Shown here piece after piece: positions 8,187 through 15,444 of a stretch of DNA of 35,917 nt. The first letter of the stretch is position 1. Every line of letters begins with the position of its first letter. The position numbers were made by a program, and so were the translations under genes. Source of the DNA: Mycobacterium nebraskense (GTDB lineage Bacteria > Actinomycetota > Actinomycetes > Mycobacteriales > Mycobacteriaceae); NCBI RefSeq assembly GCF_002102255.1, contig NZ_LQPH01000109.1, forward strand, positions 1 to 35,917, in the 5' to 3' direction. Below the pieces are notes generated by a model. That model saw only the letters and a program-made list of their open reading frames with translations. It was not told the origin of the DNA and made no database searches.

Positions 8187-8275
8187 AGTTTGCAGGCTTA
8201 GATTTCCGCCGAAGGGCACCGAATACGTTGGTAATGGGCGAGACTCGCGCGATGATCCGCCGGTCTACCGTTGCG
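8187..8275. other. short intergenic region, nothing recognised
   Basis: About 90 bases between the PP-loop gene stop and operator A. I see no gene, clear terminator or repeat in it. Confidence 0.5.
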
Positions 8276-9166
8276 TTAGCGGGGGAGCAGGGTGAGTTGT
8301 TCCTCGTCGCAGGCTCGGCGATGGCCTTCAGCTTCGGCGATCACCTCGGCCATGGATAGGTCCATGCGGAATCGGTGGCCGGTCTGGGCTTCCACAGCGG
8401 CATAGCGCTGCGCGAGTTCGGGATTGAGCCGCGCCGAGCACACAAGGTCGGCGCGGGCGGCCAGCACGCAAAACCGGCACGAGAGCCTCGACATTCCCGC
8501 CGCATATGCGCGGTGCGGCCGGGTGCCGGCGGTGGCGATGCGCTCCCAGACCTGGGCGACGGTCCAGCCGTGGATGGGATACCAGTCGTCGACCTGGCGG
8601 CGGCCATTGGACGCAGACGGGTTGGGGGCGTAGGGGTTGCGTCGGCTGCGGGCCGCGCTCTCCTCGGCGCGTAAACCCATGACATTGAGCAGGCGCACCG
8701 GCCGCCCGACGACGCGCTCGGAGTCACGCAGCTCGGCAACCAAGCGGGTCATCACTTTTCGGATGGGACCGCGTTTGTGGTCGCTGGTGCACCAGCGGAC
8801 CTTCGCGCTCGGCCAGGCCCCGCGGCGGGCGGTGCGCTCCAGGATGGTCTCTGGGTTGCTGGTGATTTCGAAGCGCAGGCCGTAGTGGGCGGCGTGTTCG
8901 GCGGCCAGCTCGGGCACGCCTTGCCACTCGGCCTCGCCGAGATCGGCGTGAACCACGATCACGCGGTCCTCGACGCCGGCGGCGCGTGCGGCGGCCACGA
9001 CGACGTCAAGGGTCGCCTGTGAGTCCTTGCCCGCACTGGAGTTGACCAAAATCAGGTCATAGTTGGCTAATTCGGGGGTCGGGCCATCGGTGACGGTGCT
9101 GGCGGTGCGGCCGGTGGTCTGGGCGCTGGCGGGCTGCCAGGCCAGTTCGAGTTGCCTGCTGGTCAT
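8276..9166 (-). CDS. PP-loop ATPase, PAPS-reductase/DndC-like
   Basis: A 296-residue member of the PAPS-reductase/adenine-nucleotide alpha-hydrolase superfamily, whose PP-loop binds ATP and activates a substrate by adenylation. The PP-loop is NSSAGKDSQ (residues 42-50), with VVHADLGEAEWQG after it. RWCTSDHKRGP (125-134) and SRLSCRFCVLA (227-236) give Cys126, Cys230 and Cys233, an arrangement like sulfur-transferring PP-loop proteins such as DndC. Related proteins are common in actinophages with unknown roles. ATG 9166 has AAAGGA upstream; the frame runs open further upstream but without a better start. It follows the 9192 gene by 25 bases and shares its promoter at operator B. Sulfur or base modification of DNA is possible, but no cysteine desulfurase is present. 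Confidence 0.88.
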   Translation of the reverse strand: MTSRQLELAWQPASAQTTGRTASTVTDGPTPELANYDLILVNSSAGKDSQATLDVVVAAARAAGVEDRVIVVHADLGEAEWQGVPELAAEHAAHYGLRFEITSNPETILERTARRGAWPSAKVRWCTSDHKRGPIRKVMTRLVAELRDSERVVGRPVRLLNVMGLRAEESAARSRRNPYAPNPSASNGRRQVDDWYPIHGWTVAQVWERIATAGTRPHRAYAAGMSRLSCRFCVLAARADLVCSARLNPELAQRYAAVEAQTGHRFRMDLSMAEVIAEAEGHRRACDEEQLTLLPR

Positions 9167-9191
9167 CGGTGCTGTCCTTTCGGTGGCTGGG

Positions 9192-9728
9192 TTAGGCCAG
9201 GCCGCTGAATAGGTCGAGTTGTTCACCGGCGGATTGCAATTGCAGGGCGCGGCGCAGCAGCTGGGTCTGCCAGGAGTCGATGGCGTGGAGGCGGGCGTAG
9301 TGGTCGTCGCACTCGTCGTCGCTGGGGTGGTAGCGATCGCACGGCCCGGAGTGGGCGTTGGGGGCATTGTGCTGCCAGGGGCAGCGACACCAGTCCTCGG
9401 TGCGGCGGCGCTCGACGGCAGCGGCGTCACGGCACTCGGTGAGTTCGCGGCGGATGTCGGCGGGCAATGCGGCTGCGTAGGAATTGATCTGGGCCTTTGT
9501 CAAGGTGACACGGATTGTGCCGGTTTGCGGGGCGCTGACCTTGCCGCCTTGGGTGTTCCAGCCGGTAAGCCACTCTGGGCCGCCATCGGGTCCGCTGAAA
9601 CCCCAGCTGCTGTAGCAGGACTGCATTAAGTGGTCGGTTCCGGCCGGGCTCAAAAGGCAGTCCCGCATCGTCCAGCCGCCGATCGCGAACATCAGCCACC
9701 GTTGCTCGGTGCTGAGGTTTGCCGCCAT
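9192..9728 (-). CDS. hypothetical protein encoded upstream of the PP-loop gene
   Basis: A 178-residue protein with no family I recognise. It opens MAANLSTEQRWLMFAIGGWTMRDCLL. The C-terminal half has a Cys/His-rich patch (WCRCPWQHNAPNAHSGPC then DECDDHYARLH) that could bind a metal, and ends with LFSGLA. ATG 9728 has a strong GGAGG eight bases away. It is first in a two-gene unit with the PP-loop ATPase, and its start lies 27 bases from operator B. I infer that it is a partner or adaptor of that ATPase. Confidence 0.75.
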   Translation of the reverse strand: MAANLSTEQRWLMFAIGGWTMRDCLLSPAGTDHLMQSCYSSWGFSGPDGGPEWLTGWNTQGGKVSAPQTGTIRVTLTKAQINSYAAALPADIRRELTECRDAAAVERRRTEDWCRCPWQHNAPNAHSGPCDRYHPSDDECDDHYARLHAIDSWQTQLLRRALQLQSAGEQLDLFSGLA

Positions 9729-9754
9729 GTTTGTTGCCTCCCGCAAATCCCTGT

Positions 9755-9796
9755 GGTTGCCTATAGCCTACCATCGGTGGTAGGCTATAGGCAACC
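9755..9796. promoter_or_regulatory. operator B: perfect 42-bp palindrome between divergent PP-loop genes
   Basis: The 18-bp box GGTTGCCTATAGCCTACC at 9755-9772 is followed by its exact reverse complement at 9779-9796; counting the adjoining A/T the arms are 19 bp with a 4-base centre. The cores are 24 bp apart. The palindrome sits between the start codons at 9728 (-) and 9818 (+), so a bound regulator would control both directions. Confidence 0.9.
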
Positions 9797-9817
9797 AACG
9801 ATTTGGGGAGAAGTCCT

Positions 9818-11009
9818 GTGATCCACACCACCGCAACCGATTTGCCGCTACCCGGCATCGCCGCCACTCCCGATGCGCCTAAAGTGGTTTTGAGCTACGG
9901 GATGGGGTTGGACTCGACGTGCCTCCTGCTGCGCTGGCTTGAAGAACCGTCATCGCGTGACTTCGATTTGAGCGAGCTGGTGCTCGTCACCGCCTTCACC
10001 GGCGACGAGTTCGAATCCACCCGCGACGTCGTCGAGCGCCACATCCTGCCGCGCCTGCGCGATAACGGCATCCGGTTTCGTGCAGTGCGCACGCTCTCAA
10101 CGACTAACCACGGCCCGAGGCGACGGCGTCGTGGTCCTGGACGACTCGACCAGTCCGGAAAAGCTTCACTTTCGCGGCCGCTACCGGCTCAGCGATGAAA
10201 TGCTGTCCCAGGGGACCATCCCGCAGCTCGGCGGGTTTCGTTCGTGTTCAGTGCATTCCAAAGCCAACGCACTCGAACCGGTCATCGCCGCACTGACCCA
10301 AGGCCAGCCCTACCGGCATGCAATCGGATTCGAGGCCGGTGAACGGGCGCGGGCCGCCAAGGACGCCCAGTACAACACCGCCCGTCGCACAGGCTGGTAT
10401 CCGTTGGTGGAGTGGGGATTTGACCGTGCCAAAGCCCAGGAGTACGTCACCGCGGTGACCGGCCAGCCGTTCCCCAAGTCGGCGTGCAGTTACTGCTGCT
10501 TCGCCATGGCGACCGAGACGGGCCGGGCCAACCAGGTCGAGCGCTACCGCAACGAGCCGCAGGCAGGCGCGCAAGCACTCATGCTGGAGACAGTGGCGCG
10601 CGCGCTCAACCCGCGCCAGACCCTCATCGCCGGCAGCAGCGTTGCCGACCTCATCGCCACGGCCGGTCTGGCTGAGGTCCTGGCCGAGTTCGCGGCGCTC
10701 CTCGAGGAGTTGACATTCGCGGTCTACGAGGTGAGGCGCGTGAAAACACAAGTCGGGGAGGCCCGCAGGACCATGACCGCGCGCTCGGTGCGCACCATCG
10801 CACGCGGCACCCGTGCCGAGATGGACACCCACCTGGCCGAGATGGCTGGCCGTCGCGAGGTCGGACCGGACGGAATCACCCGGCACATCGTGGCGAGCGC
10901 CGAGCGCTGCGAGCACCTGTTCGTCGTCGCCCCGGCCGTCGTCGAAGACAAACAACGACCCCAGTTCGAGCGCATGTGGCAGGAGGCCAACAGTGACACC
11001 CTTTTCTGA
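9818..11009 (+). pseudogene. second PP-loop (PAPS-reductase-like) gene, interrupted by a +1 frameshift
   Basis: The N-terminal frame (from GTG 9818, with GGGGAG seven bases upstream) contains the PP-loop VLSYGMGLDSTCLLLRW. The C-terminal frame, to 11009, contains VVLDDSTSP, GFEAGERARA and a Cys cluster KSACSYCCFAM. The first frame leaves homology near 10079: reading CGG TT(T) CGT, removal of one T (or C) restores IRFVQCARSQ and joins both halves into one protein of about 396 residues. The protein resembles phage and actinobacterial PP-loop proteins that are distinct from the 8276 type. Options are a genuine null mutation, a sequencing error in the TTT run, or +1 frameshifting at UUU-C, where tRNA-Phe could slip to UUC. 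The stop precedes the XRE gene by 110 bases. Confidence 0.8.
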
Positions 11010-11084
11010 TCGACACCCGAACCGCGTTGCCCAGCACGGCGCTGTCACAGGCGGCGTGCTCGTGGCCCGTCCACCTGGCGGGGT

Positions 11085-11102
11085 TGTAGGCTATGGGCTA
11101 CC
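11085..11102. promoter_or_regulatory. operator C: single box before the XRE regulator gene
   Basis: TGTAGGCTATGGGCTACC lies 17 bases before GTG 11119. It matches the inward arm of operator B (GGTAGGCTATAGGCAACC) at all but three positions. A single site would fit autoregulation of the 11119 gene with lower affinity than the paired sites. Confidence 0.65.
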
Positions 11103-11118
11103 ACGAGAGGGACGGCGA

Positions 11119-11346
11119 GTGCCAGAAATCGACGAAGACACGGTGCTCGCAACGGTCGGTGGCCACATTCTTGAGCGGCGCACCGAACTGGGTTTCAGCC
11201 AGCGGGATCTGGCCGCCGCGGCCGGCGTCGACCGCGCGTTTCTAGCTCGCGTCGAACAGGGCCTACGCAACCCCTCCGTGGTGCTTCTGGCCAAAGTAGC
11301 CAAAGCGATGGAAACCACCGTCAGCGAGCTGACGCGCAACATCTGA
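11119..11346 (+). CDS. XRE-family regulator resembling restriction-modification controller (C) proteins
   Basis: A 75-residue single-domain helix-turn-helix protein. The HTH spans GFSQRDLAAAAGVDRAFLARVEQGLRNPSVVLLAKVAKAM, the pattern typical of C proteins that control restriction-modification genes as dimers. GTG 11119 follows GAGAGGGACGGCGA. The frame is open upstream to before 10995, but operator C at 11085-11102 would then lie inside the gene, so the short start is preferred. The gene has its own box upstream and ends the modification island, and I infer that it binds operators A, B and C. It could repress, activate or do both depending on dose. Confidence 0.88.
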   Translation: MPEIDEDTVLATVGGHILERRTELGFSQRDLAAAAGVDRAFLARVEQGLRNPSVVLLAKVAKAMETTVSELTRNI

Positions 11347-11436
11347 ACCGCAGCCCTGAACTGGTGGGTACCTTGCCGCTGGCGTTGAATCTTCGCCGAT
11401 TCGATTGATGCCTGGGCGAAGACGCGATGCGCGCTG

Positions 11437-11658
11437 TCATTTACGCTCAAGAATGGCGTCGCCCTCGGCCAGTAGTCCTTCAACCGCCGCCCACCACAAT
11501 TGCGCACCAGCCTCGCTTGAGCACATAGCCTCCCTGTCGAGCTTGTCGAAACGGTTGAGCAGCGCCACTGCTTGCCCCCGTACCGCGCGGGGTGCTACTT
11601 CGACCACCCCTTGAAACAACCGTCGTACGCGATCAGCCCATTCACCAGAAAAGTTCAT
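11437..11658 (-). CDS. small hypothetical protein, about 73 residues
   Basis: The frame encodes MNFSGEWADRVRRLFQGV and continues as an Ala/Leu/Glu-rich helical protein ending AEGDAILERK. The composition looks like a real protein rather than a shadow, and no competing gene exists on the other strand. ATG 11658 has a GGAGG that is too close; ATG 11697 or 11721 would give longer versions. It has no recognisable domain. It lies in a gene-poor zone between the modification island and the recombinase. Confidence 0.45.
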   Translation of the reverse strand: MNFSGEWADRVRRLFQGVVEVAPRAVRGQAVALLNRFDKLDREAMCSSEAGAQLWWAAVEGLLAEGDAILERK

Positions 11659-12056
11659 GCCTCCAGGGGACCACGGCCGTCGATAGCGTTGCCACATCCA
11701 ACTAGAGAAAATCATCATCATGTGCCAGGCTCAGGTTGCCTGTCACCGAGACTCGTCCTTGAAGCTCGCCTCGCCGGGTAATCAGTAGGTACGGGATGCA
11801 AACTGGTGGTCTCGGTGAGTTCGAACCGGCGGCGTCGCCCGCCGCAAACCCCTTCTATCGACGAGGTCGCGTGAAGAAATCCCAGAGAGTGCCCGCCATC
11901 AACAACAAGGTTGAATGCCCGCATTTCGTCAACTGACGAATTGCGCCGGGGCTTCCAATGCGCACGACAGGGCATCAGGTACGGCTAGCTGGAGAAGGCG
12001 GCTGGCGGCGCGGGCTACATCCGCCACGCCGGTAGTTCGACCTAACGCTAGACGAT
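11659..12056. other. gene-poor stretch, possible gene remnant
   Basis: No convincing gene. A minus-strand frame around 11718-11960 reads DEMRAFNLVVDGGHSLGFLH and then becomes Arg-rich, which may be a decayed fragment. No repeats or terminators stand out. Confidence 0.4.
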
Positions 12057-12290
12057 ATGAGCGTTACGGTGATGGCTATGGCGGACAGCGGAGACTTCCA
12101 CGCCCACCAAGGCAAGGCTGCGGAGGCGCTTTTCAAGGCGGCGATGGCTCTGGACAAGATCGACCCTGACGACCTGTCGCCGCCGGAGCGCATCACCTAC
12201 GCCCAGGCGCAGGCATCGCTGGGTGTCGGTCATGCGCTCATGACCCAGGTGGCTCAACAAGACCAGCCGCCTCTGCCGGATCGAGGGTGA
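12057..12290 (+). CDS. small hypothetical protein, 77 residues
   Basis: Begins MSVTVMAMADSGDFHAHQGK and is mainly alpha-helical, with two Ala-rich helices (AAEALFKAAMALDKI and ITYAQAQASLGVGHALM) arranged like a TPR-type or phage small helical protein. ATG 12057 has no ribosome binding site; a start at 12072 or 12078 is possible, or the message may be leaderless, as TAGACGAT lies just before it. No function can be assigned. It sits 68 bases upstream of the recombinase and in the same direction. Confidence 0.6.
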   Translation: MSVTVMAMADSGDFHAHQGKAAEALFKAAMALDKIDPDDLSPPERITYAQAQASLGVGHALMTQVAQQDQPPLPDRG

Positions 12291-12358
12291 CGTCGACGAC
12301 GTCAGGAATGCGTTTGAGCGCTTGACGGGTGTCGCTTCACAGATAATCACGAATATAT

Positions 12359-13480
12359 GTGTACTATCGGTTGGTGGTCGACGACTCCCCGCGCTCCACG
12401 GATCGGCGTGGTATCGGGGCGAAAGCTGTTGGGGCGAATATTGATCGGCGCGTTGGCGTTCCGGCTGTGCGGGTCCGCCCGGAGTGGTTCGCGGCGTTCC
12501 TTGCGGCGCGCCGCTCGGCTAAGCAGTCGGTGCACACCACGAAAGCCTACTGCCAGGACTTCGACGCGATCGCTGCTTTGATCCTGTCCGCCGGCGGCGC
12601 TGACCCGGACGCGCGGATGCTGACCGCGACCGACATCATCGTCGACTCGGTGCGAGACGCGTTCTCCCGCTATGCCCCGGACCGGTCGGCGGCCACGGTG
12701 CGGCGCTGCTGGTCGAGCTGGAATGCGTTGTGCAACTTCTTGTGCGACGAAGACATCCTCGACGACAACCCGATGCGCCGAATACCGCGGCCCAAACCCG
12801 ACAAGCACAGCCCGAAGCATCTCGACCGCGACATCGTCGTGGCCATCCTGGCGGCGATCGCCGACGATGACCCCGCCCAGCCGCGGGTGTGGGTCGAACG
12901 CGACCAGGCGGTCGTGTTGACCTGTCTGCTGGCCGGGCTGCGCACCGAAGAACTCTTTGGTGCCAACGTCGGCGACGTCCGCCCCGGCCGCGACGGCGCG
13001 ATCATCCACGTCCGCGGCAAGGGCCGCAAAGAACGCGACGTCCCGATCGAACCGCAACTACTCGAGGTCATCGAACGCTACCTCGACGACCGCGCGGCCC
13101 GATTCCCGCGCCGCGTCCGCCGCACCCACTCCCCCACAGGGGGACTGGACCGCTGGCCGGCGACCGCGCCATTGTTCGTCAACATCGACGACGGCGACCG
13201 GATCACCCGAGAAACACTGCAATACCGCGTCTTACGGGCGTTCAAGCGGGCCGGCAAGAACTCCCACCGTCCTACCGGCGCGTTGCTGCACGCGCTGCGC
13301 CACACCTACGCCACCGAGCTCGCACGCGCTGGCGTCACCGTCTACGACGTCAGCGACCTGCTCGGCCACGAATCCATCGCCACTACCCAGCGCTACGTCA
13401 ACGGCGCCAGCACCCACCTGCGCGCTGCAGCCGCCCACAACCCGCTCTACCGCCTCCTAGACAACGAGGACACGGAGTAG
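12359..13480 (+). CDS. tyrosine recombinase (XerC/D-like integrase)
   Basis: A site-specific recombinase of about 373 residues that would cut and rejoin DNA through a 3'-phosphotyrosine, for integration or for plasmid multimer resolution. The N-terminal SAM-like core-binding domain covers roughly residues 40-145 (WFAAFLAARRSAKQSVHTTK). In the catalytic domain I see Arg195 in LLAGLRTEEL, Lys221 in RGKGRKER, His311 and Arg314 in HALRHTYATEL, His337 in LLGHESIATTQ and the nucleophile Tyr346 in QRYVNG, so all active-site residues are present. The start is uncertain: GTG 12359 is outermost and the first 35 residues look poorly conserved. I could not identify att or dif-like core sites nearby. Confidence 0.93.
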   Translation: MYYRLVVDDSPRSTDRRGIGAKAVGANIDRRVGVPAVRVRPEWFAAFLAARRSAKQSVHTTKAYCQDFDAIAALILSAGGADPDARMLTATDIIVDSVRDAFSRYAPDRSAATVRRCWSSWNALCNFLCDEDILDDNPMRRIPRPKPDKHSPKHLDRDIVVAILAAIADDDPAQPRVWVERDQAVVLTCLLAGLRTEELFGANVGDVRPGRDGAIIHVRGKGRKERDVPIEPQLLEVIERYLDDRAARFPRRVRRTHSPTGGLDRWPATAPLFVNIDDGDRITRETLQYRVLRAFKRAGKNSHRPTGALLHALRHTYATELARAGVTVYDVSDLLGHESIATTQRYVNGASTHLRAAAAHNPLYRLLDNEDTE

Positions 13481-13676
13481 CCGCGCCGCCGGCCCGCAGG
13501 CCCACACACACACAATGCCGCAGATCAGTCGCGTTTGCCCGAGCTGTCGAAACCACGAAAACCGTTGTGAGACAATGTCAAGCACCACTTTTGCTGCCGG
13601 CGAGTCCTTGTCAGCTAACGGCTAAACAGCCTGTGAAATGCACGTATGTCTCCTTTGGGAGATTAAAATAGGTGAC
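13481..13676. other. intergenic region after the recombinase
   Basis: No gene. A short CA-repeat (CACACACACA) lies near 13503. TAAAAT at 13664-13669 is a plausible -10 directly upstream of ATG 13677 and would give a leaderless transcript; a small TCTCC/GGAGA hairpin precedes it. A recombinase core site could be here but I cannot define one. Confidence 0.35.
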
Positions 13677-14002
13677 ATGCTCACGACACCATCACACGCG
13701 AAAGCGGGAACGGCCGAATACCAGGCTGTCTCGCTGATCGACATACCCGAGGACTATCCCAAGGTGCTCGACCGCGGAGACTTCCCGACGCGAGCCAAGG
13801 CGAAAGCGTGGTGCGCCACAGCGATGCGCACCGGTCGAGCCACGATGGCCGAGGTGTACGAAGTGCGCTATCGGGGAGGTCGAATATCACGACCCGCACG
13901 ACGGCCACGTTCGCGATGCCGGATTGTCGCCTCAGCACCCAGTACGGCTGGCTCGGTGATGATGGAAGGGTCTATTGGGATCCGCCCCATGCTGCCGACT
14001 GA
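13677..14002 (+). pseudogene. small hypothetical gene broken by two single-base insertions
   Basis: The first frame from ATG 13677 reads MLTTPSHAKAGTAEYQAVSL and continues to EVYEVRYRG. Removing one G from the GGGG run at 13873-13876 continues as EVEYHDPHDGHVRDAGLSPQH, and removing one C from the CCC run near 13938 continues as QYGWLGDDGRVYWDPPHAAD to a stop at 14002. The joined product of about 108 residues has a coherent composition through both joins, which argues for one ancestral gene. I do not recognise its family. Both lesions are one extra base in a homopolymer, so sequencing error is a real alternative to decay. Its end overlaps the convergent 13972 gene by about 30 bases. Confidence 0.6.
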
Positions 14003-14253
14003 CTGCAACCCGAAGCACCCAACGCTTCGTCCTGTCGGCGACCGTCGAGGTCGACCAGAAAGCACGAATCATGTTGTGACGGTGTGTATGTCGTCGCACC
14101 GCAGGAGGTGCAGGTATGGGTTCGGTGAGTCGCTCCGCATCGACAGTGCGCTGCACCGACGAGGACCTTGTACGGGCCGTAGGTCTCACCGCAGGCTTGG
14201 CAGTCGATCGGCGCACGTTCCTCCCACCCGCGCTTCGTGCGCCGCAGCGTCAT
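13972..14253 (-). CDS. small zinc-ribbon-like protein
   Basis: A 93-residue protein with three cysteine pairs: CQAC (residues 18-21), CRC (37-39) and CTSC (48-51), spaced like two zinc ribbons sharing or binding one or two zinc ions. It starts MTLRRTKRGWEERAPID at ATG 14253; the frame extends upstream to 14397, with an alternative ATG at 14316. Short zinc-ribbon proteins of this kind are common in actinophages and plasmids with unknown roles. The last 25 residues are Ser/Gly/Ala-rich. Convergent with the broken gene at 13677. Confidence 0.5.
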   Translation of the reverse strand: MTLRRTKRGWEERAPIDCQACGETYGPYKVLVGAAHCRCGATHRTHTCTSCGATTYTPSQHDSCFLVDLDGRRQDEALGASGCSQSAAWGGSQ

Positions 14254-14314
14254 GTTGAACCAAGCTACTCTGCCGAACCCTGGGATGTCGGACGGTCTGG
14301 GGATAGTGAGACCC

Positions 14315-14479
14315 ATGACTAACTGCTGGGACGACGACGGGCATGTCATCAGCGTCACACACGTGGTCTGTGGCGAGTCCGGTTTCATTGTCTGCAAAGA
14401 GGTTTCCGGAAAAGGTGCGTTGGAACGGACGCCGGGGGCTATTCGTCCTCAAGGACGTTGTCAACGTCGTCGTCGGTGA
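14315..14479 (+). CDS. possible small protein, 54 residues
   Basis: The frame begins MTNCWDDDGHVISVTHVVCG with GTGAGACCC before the ATG, and the first 35 residues look like a folded beta-rich peptide. The C-terminal 18 residues are Arg/Pro/Gly-rich and overlap the convergent 14439 gene, so the end may be degenerate. No family recognised; it may be a fragment. Confidence 0.3.
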   Translation: MTNCWDDDGHVISVTHVVCGESGFIVCKEVSGKGALERTPGAIRPQGRCQRRRR

Positions 14480-14642
14480 CATCGTCGATGTGGAGGTGGT
14501 CGAGAATCTTGCCGAGGCGAAGTTCGGACTTGATGCTAGCCCGGCGTAGGTGATACAGGGTGTCGCCGTAGCCGCCTTCGATGTCGGCCAGCCTCGCTTC
14601 CAGTGCTGCGATACGACGTTCGAGTGTTTGAATCGATGCCAC
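14439..14642 (-). CDS. small coiled-coil protein encoded downstream of the XRE gene
   Basis: A 67-residue protein starting at GTG 14642 with a heptad-patterned coiled coil (IQTLERRIAALEARLADIE) and an acidic C-terminal tail (DDVTDDDVDNVLEDE). It follows the XRE gene stop by five bases and is surely co-transcribed with it. Such a partner could modulate the repressor, for example as an anti-repressor or oligomerisation helper, but that is only a guess from its position. Confidence 0.7.
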   Translation of the reverse strand: MASIQTLERRIAALEARLADIEGGYGDTLYHLRRASIKSELRLGKILDHLHIDDVTDDDVDNVLEDE

Positions 14643-14647
14643 GCGAG

Positions 14648-14911
14648 TTAGCCCCTTCCCGTGGTGGTGCCGGCTTTGTGGTCGGCGGCTGGCTGATCGT
14701 GCCGCAGTAGTTCAGTGGCGTCGACGCCGAAGTGCTCGGCGAGGGCGTACAGGGTTTCCAGCGTGATGTTTTTCCGGCCGGCTTCGACCGCGCTCAGGTA
14801 TGGCCGTGCAAGCCCGACGGCGGCGGCCGCGGTGGCCTGGGTCTCGCCGGCGGAACTCCGCAGGGCACGTAAACGCTGCCCTAACCGCCGAAGTTCACCC
14901 TCGATTAGCAC
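14648..14911 (-). CDS. XRE-family transcriptional repressor
   Basis: An 87-residue helix-turn-helix protein: LRRLGQRLRALRSSAGETQA, then AAAVGLARPYLSAVEAGRKNITLETLYALAEHFGVDATELL. The turn and recognition helix (GLARPYLSAVEAG) are clear. The start is GTG 14911, two bases from operator D1, so translation is probably leaderless and the protein likely represses itself. It is divergent from the small-gene operon starting at 15037, the layout of a phage immunity switch. It differs from the 11119 protein, which fits the different flanks of the two operator types. Confidence 0.88.
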   Translation of the reverse strand: MLIEGELRRLGQRLRALRSSAGETQATAAAAVGLARPYLSAVEAGRKNITLETLYALAEHFGVDATELLRHDQPAADHKAGTTTGRG

Positions 14912-14912
14912 C

Positions 14913-14956
14913 TGTCAACTATAGACGACACGCTGCGGTGTCACCTATAGTGGACA
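14913..14956. promoter_or_regulatory. operators D1 and D2 between XRE gene and small-gene operon
   Basis: TGTCAACTATAGACGACA (14913-14930) and TGTCACCTATAGTGGACA (14939-14956) are two dyads of the form TGTC-N2-CTATAG-N2-GACA, with cores 26 bp apart. They fill the space between the divergent genes. TATAGT in D2 could be the -10 of the rightward promoter, so binding would block it directly. Confidence 0.85.
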
Positions 14957-15036
14957 TTATGGTGGCGGATGTCGGAGCTGCGGGGCACGATCAGGCTAGC
15001 GGCACACGTGCGCCGGACAGAGAAAAGGAAACGAGA

Positions 15037-15387
15037 ATGGCGGATTACACGCCCGACCAACTCGCAACGCACATATTCACCGGGCTGCCAGCCGACCTCC
15101 TACAGCATAAGCGGGATGACCTCGTGGCCCGATGCCGCGCAGTACGGGCTGCCGGCTGGGACGACTACCGCTACGTGTGGTCGACCGGGGAGGTCCTTGC
15201 AGTGGCGTACCTGCTCGACGCACGCGACGTCCTCGCCGAGCTTAACGAGGACGAGACGAGCGTGCTTGGGCGCTGGGCGTACGACCTCTGGGGTGTTAGT
15301 GGCGGCGAGGAAGACGAAGCTGCGGGTCTGCGCCGAACTCGGAAGTGGTTCATGGAGACTCGCTCAACTGCAGTCCAGCGAACGTAG
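15037..15387 (+). CDS. hypothetical protein, first gene of the small-gene operon
   Basis: A 116-residue protein starting MADYTPDQLATHIFTGLPAD at ATG 15037, with AAGGAAACGAGA upstream. It is mostly helical, with an aromatic WDDYRYVWSTGEVLAVAYLL segment and an acidic stretch GGEEDEAAG. I do not recognise the family. It is the first gene to the right of operators D1/D2, with an 80-base leader, so it is probably the most directly repressed by the 14648 regulator. Confidence 0.75.
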   Translation: MADYTPDQLATHIFTGLPADLLQHKRDDLVARCRAVRAAGWDDYRYVWSTGEVLAVAYLLDARDVLAELNEDETSVLGRWAYDLWGVSGGEEDEAAGLRRTRKWFMETRSTAVQRT

Positions 15388-15444
15388 CCGATAGGCAATT
15401 AGCGCGATGGAGGAAAGAGAAAATTCGAGCACGGGGGGTCTGCA

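Noticed and set aside
8276..11009. Dnd- or Ssp-type phosphorothioation system
   Set aside because: Only PP-loop proteins are present; cysteine desulfurase and the other Dnd/Ssp genes are absent from the window.
13500..13513. CA dinucleotide run as a functional repeat
   Set aside because: Only a few units long; most likely chance.
12300..13680. att core or dif-like site for the tyrosine recombinase
   Set aside because: No convincing inverted 11-bp arms around a 6-8 bp centre, nor a tRNA-like segment, could be found.
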